Positions 1 to 7,106 of a stretch of 7,947 bases of DNA are shown here, piece after piece. A program made the position numbers and the translations under genes. Numbering within the stretch: position 1 is the first letter of the stretch; every line of letters starts with the position of its first letter. Source of the stretch: Mycobacterium sp. (GTDB lineage Bacteria; Actinomycetota; Actinomycetes; Mycobacteriales; Mycobacteriaceae); the NCBI GenBank assembly GCA_018882545.1, contig VERS01000074.1, forward strand, positions 1 through 7,947, read 5' to 3'. The notes beneath the pieces are model-generated. The model did not search any database. It was not told the DNA's origin and worked only from the letters and a program-made list of their open reading frames with translations.

Positions 1-172
1 TACCGGTACAGCCGAGTTCGTCGGCGGCGTTCTTGGCCATCTCGGCGTCGAGATCCCCGATGAACACCCGAGCGCCCTGAGCGATAAAGGCCTTCGCGGT
101 GGCGTAGCCGATTCCGCGCGCGGCCCCGGCGACGGCGACGGCCGCCCCGGACAACGCGATTCTGTCGGACAT
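1..172 (-). CDS. Short-chain dehydrogenase/reductase, N-terminal part (cut by window edge)
   Basis: NAD(P)-dependent oxidoreductase of the classical SDR family; only the first 57 residues are present. The translation shows the first beta strand followed by the glycine-rich cofactor loop AGAARGIG (residues 15-22), a form of TGxxxGIG with Thr replaced by Ala. A second strand follows, ending in FIGDLD (residues 37-42). The acidic residue at the end of this strand usually favours NAD(H) over NADP(H), so NAD use is inferred. The catalytic Ser, Tyr and Lys lie outside the window. The ATG is 5 bp after the stop of the preceding gene, and a GGAGG at 185-189 sits 12 nt upstream, inside that gene, so translation is probably coupled. 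As the sixth gene of the operon it could oxidise or reduce a hydroxyl or keto group on the pathway lipid. The substrate cannot be told from this fragment. Confidence 0.9.
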   Translation of the reverse strand, partial: MSDRIALSGAAVAVAGAARGIGYATAKAFIAQGARVFIGDLDAEMAKNAADELGCTG

Positions 173-177
173 GGTCG

Positions 178-1269
178 TCAGTTGCCTCCGGTTCGGGTAC
201 GCATCATCGGACATCCCTGGATTGGGCGTTCCGGCACCGGCATCGTCGCCTGTTTGCGTGCCCGGCGGCGGGCCAGGACCTCCGCATCGAGGGAGTACAT
301 CTCCGGATCCCACCGGCCGTCGACGAAGAGCGCCGCCATCCGTTGCGCGCGGGCGGCGCAGGAAGAGTAAAGATTGCGCAGGAGTCCAGGTTTGTACAGC
401 GCATTCGGGACGAACCCGCTGAAATGCACGGCCCCGTCGGCGTAGACGTAGCTGCCCAGGCCATAGCCGCTCTGCTCGCGGGTCAGCGTGGCCGCATTGA
501 GTGAGAGAGCCAGCTTGATGCCGTCGGAGTCGGAGTCGGCTGAAACCGGGAAGGCCTGCAGCACAAGAAGTCCCCCGCCGTAGATCGGGTGCGGCTGATC
601 ACCCGCGATGCGACAGGCCGAGGTCCGGTCGCCGAAGGGGAACTCCGCGGTGAGAACCTGGCCGACGACACCGGCCACTCCCGACCCGGAGGCCGACGCG
701 GCGACGACATCGTGGAATTCGGCCTCCGGCCAGGCGCACGGCTCATCGCCCGAGCCAACCAACACCGAAGCGGCGAAGGACATCTGGTCGGGAACCGTCC
801 GAGGTCCGCTCTCCGGGTGGGCACTGGTGGCGGGCTGGGCTCCGACCGCATCGGCCAGCACCGGCGCCAGGAGTCTGGCCTCGGCCAGTTGCATGACCGC
901 CGCTGCCCCCAGCAGATGGCGCATCCAGTCCCCGTTGTCGTCGGTGACCCGGACCATCGACCACAGGTCGGCCATCCGCGCTTCGACGTCATAGACCGGA
1001 CCGGCCAGCGCGGCGCACCGCATCGGCAGTCCACTCATTCCGTCCAGCGCCGCCGGGGTGAGGTCCAATTCGCGTAGCAACTCGGTGCGCACACACAGCA
1101 GGTATCCGGTCTCACCGCTGGGTCCGGTCTCCTCGCCCACGAACTCGACGGTTTGGGCGTAATCATCGGCCCACCAGGTGAATCCGGTGGGCAGTCGATA
1201 TGACCATCCCTCGTCGATCCGAAGGTGCTCGCGGTACAGCCAGTCGATGATCTCTTCGGCGATGTTCAT
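178..1269 (-). CDS. Uncharacterised 363-residue actinobacterial protein
   Basis: I do not recognise a named family. The start chosen is the ATG at 1269 (MNIAEEIIDW), 7 bp after the acyl-CoA oxidase stop. A longer frame from 1323 would overlap that gene by 47 bases and add an unlikely Cys- and Pro-rich N-terminus. The ribosome-binding site is weak, which suggests translational coupling. The protein is soluble in appearance, with no signal peptide or membrane segment. An amphipathic N-terminal helix is followed by an aromatic TGFTWW patch (residues 28-33). There are two alpha/beta-looking halves joined by a low-complexity stretch around residues 140-160, and a basic RRRARK patch near the C-terminus. 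No metal or nucleotide motif is obvious. Its place between acyl-CoA oxidase and an SDR suggests an accessory role in the same lipid pathway, for example binding or chaperoning. That is inference from position only. Confidence 0.82.
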   Translation of the reverse strand: MNIAEEIIDWLYREHLRIDEGWSYRLPTGFTWWADDYAQTVEFVGEETGPSGETGYLLCVRTELLRELDLTPAALDGMSGLPMRCAALAGPVYDVEARMADLWSMVRVTDDNGDWMRHLLGAAAVMQLAEARLLAPVLADAVGAQPATSAHPESGPRTVPDQMSFAASVLVGSGDEPCAWPEAEFHDVVAASASGSGVAGVVGQVLTAEFPFGDRTSACRIAGDQPHPIYGGGLLVLQAFPVSADSDSDGIKLALSLNAATLTREQSGYGLGSYVYADGAVHFSGFVPNALYKPGLLRNLYSSCAARAQRMAALFVDGRWDPEMYSLDAEVLARRRARKQATMPVPERPIQGCPMMRTRTGGN

Positions 1270-1276
1270 CGGCGAC

Positions 1277-3202
1277 TCAGGATCCCGGCTGAGGCAGACG
1301 CTCGGGGTGCAGCATCTCGGCATCGCGCAGTTGCTCGGGGATACCGAAGGCGTCGACGAGGGTCTGCACGTGCGGACGCAAGGTCCGGCACCGCTCGTTG
1401 ATGCCCCGGGTGACGGCCTTGGCCCGTTCCGTGGACAGCAGACGGTGTTCCATGAACCAGGCCTTGTCGGCTTCGATAACGGTCAGGGCATACAGATCGC
1501 ACACCATCTCCAGGATCCGGCGCGCATCCGGGTCCTCACAGCGATCGATCCCGGCGATGAACGCCTCCAGAACCGTGCGGTCGATGTGGGCGCGCGCCGT
1601 GTGCATGACGTGATCTTGGGCGACATTGAACGCATCGAAAGCGGGCATCTTCTTGGAGTTGCGCTGCAACCTGCGGGCCAGCGAGGACAGCAGATACTGC
1701 TCGCGGTCCTCGAACATCTTGGCCTGGGTGCCGCGGTTGAACAGGCTGCCCTCTTCCTCGTTGTCCTGCCGGGTATCAAGGATGGTCTGCATGATCGTCT
1801 CGGCGGCAGTTCTTTTCACCACCCGGCCGCCTGCGTAGTTGGCGGCGAAGCGCACCCACTCCACCGGACTCATGCTCTTGATGTCGTCGTTGTACTCGGT
1901 GAGCAGATGCTTGGCGACCAGTTGGAGCAGGACGTGATTGTCCCCCTCGAAGGTGGTGAACACGTCGGTGTCGGCCCGAAGTTCGACCAGGCGGTTCTCG
2001 GCCAGGTAGCCCGCGCCGCCGCACGCTTCGCGGGCCTCCTGTATCGCCGCACTGGCATGCCAGGTGCTGGCGACTTTGAGGCCTGCCGCTCGAGCCTCGA
2101 CATCGCGTTGCGCCTCCAAGTCCAGCACCGACGCCGTCTGCTGGTCGTGCATGGCAGACACCAGTTCGTTCTGAGCGAATTGCAGAGCGTAGGACTGGGC
2201 GATGAACGGCAGCAGGCGGCGCTGATGCATCAGGTAGTCCATGATCGGCACTTCCCGGTCCTCGCCGGCGGCCTTGAACTGCTTGCGCTGCAACGCGTAC
2301 CGCACGGCGATGTCCAGGGCCACCCGGGCGGCCTGCGCCGCGCTGCCGCCGACGGTGACCCGACCGCGGACCAGCGTCCCCAGCATGGTGAAAAAGCGCC
2401 GGTTGGCGTTCTCGATCTCGGAACTGTAGGTGCCGTCGGGTGCCACGTCGGCGAATCGGTTGAGCAGGTTTTCCCGGGGCACCCGCACCTGGTCGAACAT
2501 GATGCGGCCGTTGTCGACCCCCGGCAGCCCGCCCTTGTAGTCACAGTCCCAGGTCCGCACACCGGGCAGGTCATTACCGTCCTCGTCCCGGATCGGCACC
2601 ACCAGGCAATGCACCCCGTGGTTCTGGCCTTTGGTGATCAGCTGTGCGAATACGGCTGCGACCATTGCGCTTTCAGCCGCACCGCCGATGTAGTCCTTGC
2701 GGGAGGTAGGCGTCGGCGAGTTGACGACGAACTCTTCGGTCTCCGGGTCGTAGGTGGCCGTCGTCTCCAGATTTTGGACGTCGCTGCCGTGCCCGGTTTC
2801 GGTCATCGCGAAACAACCCAGTAGATCCAGGGTGATCAGCGGGCGGACATAGGTCTCATGGTGGCGTTCGGTGCCGAGGTTCTCGACCGCCCCGCCGAAC
2901 AGACCCCACAGCACACCGGCCTTGACCATCAGCGACAGATCCGACATCGCCAGCATCTCGATCTTGGTCACCGCTGCACCGGCGTCCCCGGTCCCGCCCC
3001 GCTCCTTCTGGAAGCCGTCCTCGGCCTGACCGGCCGCCGCAATGATCTTCAGCTGGGCGTTCACCCGGGCCCGGGCGACCTCCTTGGTCGGGGTGAAGTG
3101 CGGCCGGAAGATCTCCAGCGAAAGCTTCTCTCGGATCATGGTCTTGGTGTCGCGCCAGCGGCCATCGAGTACCCGCTGCAGGTGCTCACTTGTTGTGCTC
3201 AT
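1277..3202 (-). CDS. Acyl-CoA oxidase family flavoprotein
   Basis: Oxidises an acyl-CoA to the trans-2-enoyl-CoA, passing electrons to O2 and releasing H2O2 (family knowledge). The 641-residue length fits acyl-CoA oxidases (about 620-700) and is far longer than ordinary acyl-CoA dehydrogenases (about 380-400). Visible landmarks are the FAD/substrate segment CFAMTETGHGSD (130-141), YALQRKQF (303-310, a conserved flavin-contact and dimer region), CGGAGY (394-399), and TTFEGDN (416-422). E419 in the last motif is at the position of the catalytic base of peroxisomal acyl-CoA oxidases. The region after about residue 445 fits the C-terminal ACOX domain. The ATG at 3202 is preferred because a frame from 3265 would overlap the P450 end. 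It lies 43 bp after the P450 stop with only a weak GGGG-type ribosome site. It could shorten or desaturate an oxidised fatty acyl-CoA made by the upstream enzymes. An acyl-CoA dehydrogenase using another electron acceptor remains possible. Confidence 0.93.
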   Translation of the reverse strand: MSTTSEHLQRVLDGRWRDTKTMIREKLSLEIFRPHFTPTKEVARARVNAQLKIIAAAGQAEDGFQKERGGTGDAGAAVTKIEMLAMSDLSLMVKAGVLWGLFGGAVENLGTERHHETYVRPLITLDLLGCFAMTETGHGSDVQNLETTATYDPETEEFVVNSPTPTSRKDYIGGAAESAMVAAVFAQLITKGQNHGVHCLVVPIRDEDGNDLPGVRTWDCDYKGGLPGVDNGRIMFDQVRVPRENLLNRFADVAPDGTYSSEIENANRRFFTMLGTLVRGRVTVGGSAAQAARVALDIAVRYALQRKQFKAAGEDREVPIMDYLMHQRRLLPFIAQSYALQFAQNELVSAMHDQQTASVLDLEAQRDVEARAAGLKVASTWHASAAIQEAREACGGAGYLAENRLVELRADTDVFTTFEGDNHVLLQLVAKHLLTEYNDDIKSMSPVEWVRFAANYAGGRVVKRTAAETIMQTILDTRQDNEEEGSLFNRGTQAKMFEDREQYLLSSLARRLQRNSKKMPAFDAFNVAQDHVMHTARAHIDRTVLEAFIAGIDRCEDPDARRILEMVCDLYALTVIEADKAWFMEHRLLSTERAKAVTRGINERCRTLRPHVQTLVDAFGIPEQLRDAEMLHPERLPQPGS

Positions 3203-3245
3203 AGGTTCGTTTGCAGCCCCTGATGTTGATGTTCGCAGCGGCAAG

Positions 3246-4565
3246 TCACAGTGCCGTGCCGGCATGCACGGTCAACCCGAACAGGTCGACACCGTGCGGA
3301 AGCGGTTTGCCCGGATCCAGCCGGACGCCTCGGACCGACAACGGGCCGGCGTCGAGCAGATTCGCCATCACCGCCTGACCGAGGAACACCGAGATCCCCC
3401 CGCCCGGGCAGTTCTGCGGGCCGTGGCTGAAGAAATTGAACGACCAGTCCTGCCCGGCTTCCCCGCTGACCCACTCGCCGGGCGAGAACCGGTCGGCGTA
3501 GGGGATGCGGGCCCGGTTCCGGTGGTTGAACACGTTGTAGATCAGCACCTGGCGACCCTCGGGAAGCACGACCCCACTGGGGAATTCGACATCGCGATGC
3601 GCCAGTTTGATCAACAGCGGAACGGTCGGCCACAGCCGCATGGACTCCAGCAGGCAACCGCCCAGGTACTCCAGTGACGCGATGCCTGCTGCCGTCGACA
3701 GGTCGGCCCGCGACACCTCCAGCCGGGCCTCCCGTTGCTGCTCGGGGTGGGTCGCCAAGGCGGCCAACGCCCGTAGAACGCTTGCAGCCTGATTCGCCTT
3801 GAGCGCGAACATCCAGTGCACCATCTGACCTGCCGCCCCGCCAGGCGGGGTCGGGGCAGCCGCGACCTGCGAGGCCAGACTGCCCGGCTCGGCCTTCTCG
3901 ATGTAGCGCTGGATGGCGGCGATGAACTCCGGGTACTTCGAGCCGGGCTTGCCCGGCATCTTGTTGCCCTCGGCCATCAGCTCACTGAGGAGATCGGTGA
4001 CACGCCTATCGTCACCAGCGCTGTCGCCGAGCACGACCCGGCGGATCACCCGCAGGAACGCCTGGTCGATGTCGGCCCAGCGGATCGGCGACCCGGCCAG
4101 TTCGCGGGCGGCGTCCGCGCAGACGCCGGTCCACGACTCCGCGAGCCGGTGGACCGGCCGGTCGGGCTCGAGTACGGCGTCGGCGAACTGCCGACGCTGC
4201 GCCCAGAGGTCCCCGCGGGAGATGGTCAACGCGTCGGGCTGGAAGGCGGCCATGCCCTTGACCTTCGGCTCTGGATCGGAGGCGAACGGATCCGGCGATC
4301 CCCCGAGCACGAACTTCAGATCGTCGGGGTGGCTAACCAGCAGGGCTTCGTCCTTGGCCACCCGCACGTAGAACGGTCCGGGTCCGTACTTGCGCACAAG
4401 TCCATCGACAAGCTCAAAACCCAGGTGGTCGGCACCCAACCGTGCGGCGACCTTGACCGGCAATTCCCGCTTGCTGAACAGCCCCTGAATAATGTTGGGG
4501 GCGCCGATCTGCGCGGTGAAGCGAATGCCCTCAAGTACCGAAGCGTGTGGGAAGTCCTGTGCCAC
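3246..4565 (-). CDS. Atypical cytochrome P450, probable hydroperoxide-transforming type
   Basis: A 439-residue soluble P450. Seen in order: C-helix WxxxR (W121, R125), I-helix region about 247-272, K-helix ESMR (E307, R310), PERF-like ADRFSPGEW (357-365), and the haem loop FSHGPQNCPG (379-388) with C386 as the thiolate ligand. The Arg/His two residues before the Cys in FxxGxRxCxG is Gln (Q384). In the I-helix, FALKANQAA (253-261) occupies the place of the A/GGx(D/E)T motif, so the acid and Thr appear replaced by A257 and N258. CYP74 enzymes and prostacyclin synthase also carry Asn near this Thr position and rearrange hydroperoxides or endoperoxides without O2 or a reductase. The start is a GTG only 6 bp after the dioxygenase stop and in the same frame; AGGA is just 2 nt upstream of it, so coupling or reinitiation is likely. 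Acting on the dioxygenase product is inferred. A peroxygenase role, as in CYP152, is the main alternative. Confidence 0.92.
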   Translation of the reverse strand: MAQDFPHASVLEGIRFTAQIGAPNIIQGLFSKRELPVKVAARLGADHLGFELVDGLVRKYGPGPFYVRVAKDEALLVSHPDDLKFVLGGSPDPFASDPEPKVKGMAAFQPDALTISRGDLWAQRRQFADAVLEPDRPVHRLAESWTGVCADAARELAGSPIRWADIDQAFLRVIRRVVLGDSAGDDRRVTDLLSELMAEGNKMPGKPGSKYPEFIAAIQRYIEKAEPGSLASQVAAAPTPPGGAAGQMVHWMFALKANQAASVLRALAALATHPEQQREARLEVSRADLSTAAGIASLEYLGGCLLESMRLWPTVPLLIKLAHRDVEFPSGVVLPEGRQVLIYNVFNHRNRARIPYADRFSPGEWVSGEAGQDWSFNFFSHGPQNCPGGGISVFLGQAVMANLLDAGPLSVRGVRLDPGKPLPHGVDLFGLTVHAGTAL

Positions 4566-4571
4566 CGTCCT

Positions 4572-6392
4572 TTAGCCCCAGGGCAGGTAGGCGCGAACGG
4601 TGTCAGCGAGCTGAACGATCCGATTCGGCTTGTCGGGGGCGGGCGCCCCCAGCTTCGGCCACGGCGCGAAGACACGCTCGACGTTCTCCAGCACCGGACT
4701 CAGCTCGGGGTAGTGCCGCATCAACACGTCCTTCAGTCCGTTGCTGTTCACCCAGTCGAACCCGACCTGGGTGTAGACCTCGGGACGGAAGTCAGTGGTG
4801 AAGAAGCGGTCGCTCTTGAGCCGGCGGGAAGCCATCAGGATGAAGATCCGGAAGGCCGTGTCGGAGAACCCGAAACCCTTCGGCGGCTGCTCGGCCTGCA
4901 TGCCGACCTGCACGTCGACCATGTCGACGTCGCCGTTGTAGATCTCGTTGATCTCCTTGGCCCACTCTTTGTTCGGAGTGATCTCGTCGATGCTCTTGCG
5001 GCGCGGCATGCGCAGCATCTCCCGGAAGTCGTTGTACCGGGGCACCCCGCGCTCGCGGTCACGGACGAGGTCGAGGGTGGCCAGGTCGGTGATCTGGCCG
5101 TCGATCCGCTCCAGTTCCCGCAGCGCGGCCGGGTAGTTGTGCAGGCACACAGCCCCAGCACTGGCCAGGCCCATCGAGTACCACAGGTCGCTCATCTCCA
5201 GGCTGTGCATGAAGTCGCGGGTGTACTTGCCCTGGATCTCGGTGAACGTCTTGTTGAACAGATGCTCACCGGACTCCAGCGAGAAGAAGTTCCAGTCATC
5301 CGGGATCAGCGGATGCAGGCGGTAGACGGTGACGAACTCTTCGGTGAGCGAGAACGGCGCGGTGTGATGGTCAAGGGGCGAGCCGACGATACCCGACAGA
5401 GCCTCGCTGTCACCGACCCTGCCGATCTTCTCCTTGAACGTCTCACCGAGCGCGCCGTACCAGTTGGCGTTCATACCGATTTGCAGCGCCGGGTGACGCA
5501 GGATGCACGTCGTCCACTCGACGGTGTGGATCTTGGCCATCAGCGCCGAGACGGTAAGCACCGCGGTCTCATAGAGCCTCTGGTCGTCCATGCTGGGATA
5601 GGCCTTCTTGAGCGCGTCGCAGACCGCGTTGTGCTCGCGCGCGAAGAGGGTGTGCAGGAGCCCGACGCCGGCCCAGTAGTTCTCCTCGAAGCCGGTCAGG
5701 TCGATGCCGGCGGTCTCGATGCTGGGGGCCAGCCGACCGTCCTCCTGGACCTTGACTTTGCCGTCCTTGAAGGTGCGGACCTGATTTTGTTTGTCCTGAC
5801 CGGTGCCGTAGATCTGAGAGCCGTCCCACCAGTGGGTCTCGGCGTTGGCGAAGGCCGGCGCAGGCTCTCCGTCGATGATCTCCCGGCCGTTCATCGGGAT
5901 GGTCCGGCGGATCTGCATCGGGTTGACCGGGAAGTTGTCGCCCTCCCGCAACGGAATCTCGATCACCTTGTCCGGTTCCCCGTTGCCGTGGAAGAACCAG
6001 TTGTGGTTTTCGAACTGGATCCAGGCCGCCGCGAACGAGTTGATGATGCCGGCCGGCTTGAACGAGTCGCGGGCCATCAGCTTGCGGCTGATGAGGCGAG
6101 GATCGGGGTCGAGCAGTTTCTTGGTGTGGGTGATGGTCTTCTCCAGCGGCGCGTTGCGCCCGAAGCCCGTTCCGGCGGCTCCCATCCAGGGGTCGGAGAG
6201 GTCGTTGAAGGTGCCGTCCGGCGTACGGGCCCGTTTGGCCTGCTCGCTGGGTTCGCCGAGGTCGTCCTTCGGCCTGATGTCGTGAGCCTCGAACAGGTTC
6301 TTCTCCCGCAGATCCTCACGCAGCTTCGTCAGCGCGCGGATCTGCAGAATCAGTGACGGTTGTTCGTACCACTGCTTGTCGCTCAGGATCAT
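4572..6392 (-). CDS. Alpha-dioxygenase-like haem peroxidase (fatty acid dioxygenase)
   Basis: Member of the animal haem peroxidase/cyclooxygenase superfamily, 606 residues, close in length to plant alpha-dioxygenases (about 640). Those enzymes add O2 to C-2 of a fatty acid, giving a 2-hydroperoxy acid that can decay to a one-carbon-shorter aldehyde and CO2. Seen here: WIQFENHNW (124-132) with distal Q126 and H130; WWDGSQIYG (188-196); FAREHN (250-255); and VYRLHPLIPD (356-365), where Y357 and H360 match the radical Tyr and proximal His of the cyclooxygenase YHWH motif. The C-terminal segment SDRFFTTDF (527-535) through VLMRHYPE resembles plant alpha-dioxygenases as I recall them; R529 may hold the fatty acid carboxylate. 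There is no signal peptide or membrane-spanning segment. The N-terminal amphipathic helices may touch membrane. The ATG has a good ribosome site. Assignment to the alpha-dioxygenase branch rather than the Ppo or COX branch rests on remembered motifs. Confidence 0.92.
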   Translation of the reverse strand: MILSDKQWYEQPSLILQIRALTKLREDLREKNLFEAHDIRPKDDLGEPSEQAKRARTPDGTFNDLSDPWMGAAGTGFGRNAPLEKTITHTKKLLDPDPRLISRKLMARDSFKPAGIINSFAAAWIQFENHNWFFHGNGEPDKVIEIPLREGDNFPVNPMQIRRTIPMNGREIIDGEPAPAFANAETHWWDGSQIYGTGQDKQNQVRTFKDGKVKVQEDGRLAPSIETAGIDLTGFEENYWAGVGLLHTLFAREHNAVCDALKKAYPSMDDQRLYETAVLTVSALMAKIHTVEWTTCILRHPALQIGMNANWYGALGETFKEKIGRVGDSEALSGIVGSPLDHHTAPFSLTEEFVTVYRLHPLIPDDWNFFSLESGEHLFNKTFTEIQGKYTRDFMHSLEMSDLWYSMGLASAGAVCLHNYPAALRELERIDGQITDLATLDLVRDRERGVPRYNDFREMLRMPRRKSIDEITPNKEWAKEINEIYNGDVDMVDVQVGMQAEQPPKGFGFSDTAFRIFILMASRRLKSDRFFTTDFRPEVYTQVGFDWVNSNGLKDVLMRHYPELSPVLENVERVFAPWPKLGAPAPDKPNRIVQLADTVRAYLPWG

Positions 6393-6398
6393 GGCTTG

Positions 6399-6405
6399 CC
6401 CTTCC
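6399..6405 (-). promoter_or_regulatory. Ribosome binding site of the dioxygenase gene
   Basis: GGAAGGG on the minus strand, 6 nt before the ATG at 6392. It fixes this start. The 60-bp gap between the upstream gene and the dioxygenase shows nothing else I recognise. Confidence 0.7.
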
Positions 6406-6452
6406 GCGGGTCGGATTTGAGGTGTTTGTCGTTGGGGTGGTTGGCAGGTGGC

Positions 6453-7100
6453 TCAGCGCGGGATGCGCAGAGCGAAGTAGCCGAGCTTGAAGTAGCCCGA
6501 ACCCGTGTTGTAGAGGATTTTGCCCAAGTAGACCCCGGGAACCAGTTCGACGAGTTCGTCGCGGATCTTGCGAATCACCAACTTGGGGTTCTTCTCGATG
6601 TCGGCGTAGTCGATAACCATCACGTCGACGTCGGGATCTTCCTTGCCGGCTTCTACGTACGTCTCGAAGTCGAAGGCCAGCTTGCCGTCGGTGTGGTCGG
6701 TCATCTTGTACAGCGGCCAGAGCAGCTTGCCGACCAGCCCGGTGCTCTTGGTCAGGCGGTTGTCGCCCTTGGCGTTGTCCTTGTCAAACCGCTTGCCCTG
6801 CCACGGCATCCACATCGAGGTGATGACCCGCACGACGGCGTCGAACTTCTCGTTGGTGGTGGTCATCACCAGCATGCCCTCGGTGGCGCCGTGCAGGTCG
6901 GTCGGGGCCGTGCCCAGACGGAACAGTTCGTTGAGGTCGGAATCGGCCGACTCGGCATCGCTACCGGCCCGCTTTGACAGCTCCTCGATCCATGCCCAGG
7001 TCGAGTCCGCGGCGCCCTCGGGGTGGGTCTTGACCGAATCCCGCAGCCACTCGAGTTTGCTGACCACGCCAGCGGCCACTGTGTCGCGTTCGTTGGCCAT
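6453..7100 (-). CDS. Uncharacterised 215-residue protein, first gene of the oxylipin-type operon
   Basis: I do not recognise the family with confidence. The ATG at 7100 is chosen because GAGGAGG lies 6 nt upstream, an almost ideal ribosome site. The longer frame from 7166 would absorb that site. The first 60 residues look helical and charged (Lys/Glu/Asp-rich). From about residue 62 the protein becomes beta-strand-like, with LHGATEGMLVMTT (69-81), WMPWQGKRFD (97-106), a Lys/Asp-rich middle, DVMVIDY (159-165) and VPGVYLGKILY (187-197), and an aromatic C-terminal strand. The pattern faintly recalls GXWXG/DUF4334-type small beta proteins. There is no signal peptide. It is followed after 60 bp by the dioxygenase. 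A fatty-acid-binding or small cyclase-like role, as allene oxide cyclase plays in plants, is conceivable from position and apparent beta content, but no active-site evidence supports it. Confidence 0.85.
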   Translation of the reverse strand: MANERDTVAAGVVSKLEWLRDSVKTHPEGAADSTWAWIEELSKRAGSDAESADSDLNELFRLGTAPTDLHGATEGMLVMTTTNEKFDAVVRVITSMWMPWQGKRFDKDNAKGDNRLTKSTGLVGKLLWPLYKMTDHTDGKLAFDFETYVEAGKEDPDVDVMVIDYADIEKNPKLVIRKIRDELVELVPGVYLGKILYNTGSGYFKLGYFALRIPR

Positions 7101-7106
7101 CCAATT

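Noticed and set aside
1270..1323. Longer N-terminus for the 363-residue protein starting at 1323
   Set aside because: It would overlap the acyl-CoA oxidase 3' end, whereas the ATG at 1269 follows that stop by 7 bp as in the other operon junctions.
1178..2824. A 548-codon open frame on the plus strand opposite the acyl-CoA oxidase gene
   Set aside because: Same antisense artefact. The opposite strand carries a full acyl-CoA oxidase with catalytic motifs.
3203..3265. Longer N-terminus for the acyl-CoA oxidase starting at 3265
   Set aside because: It would overlap the P450 C-terminus and adds 21 residues lacking family character; MSTTSEH at 3202 is a natural start.
3816..6356. An 846-codon open frame on the plus strand opposite the dioxygenase and P450 genes
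   Set aside because: It is the antisense shadow expected in high-GC DNA. Its translation is rich in Val, Leu, Gly, Arg, Asp and His with no recognisable motif, it crosses two well-supported genes, and it has no start context of note.
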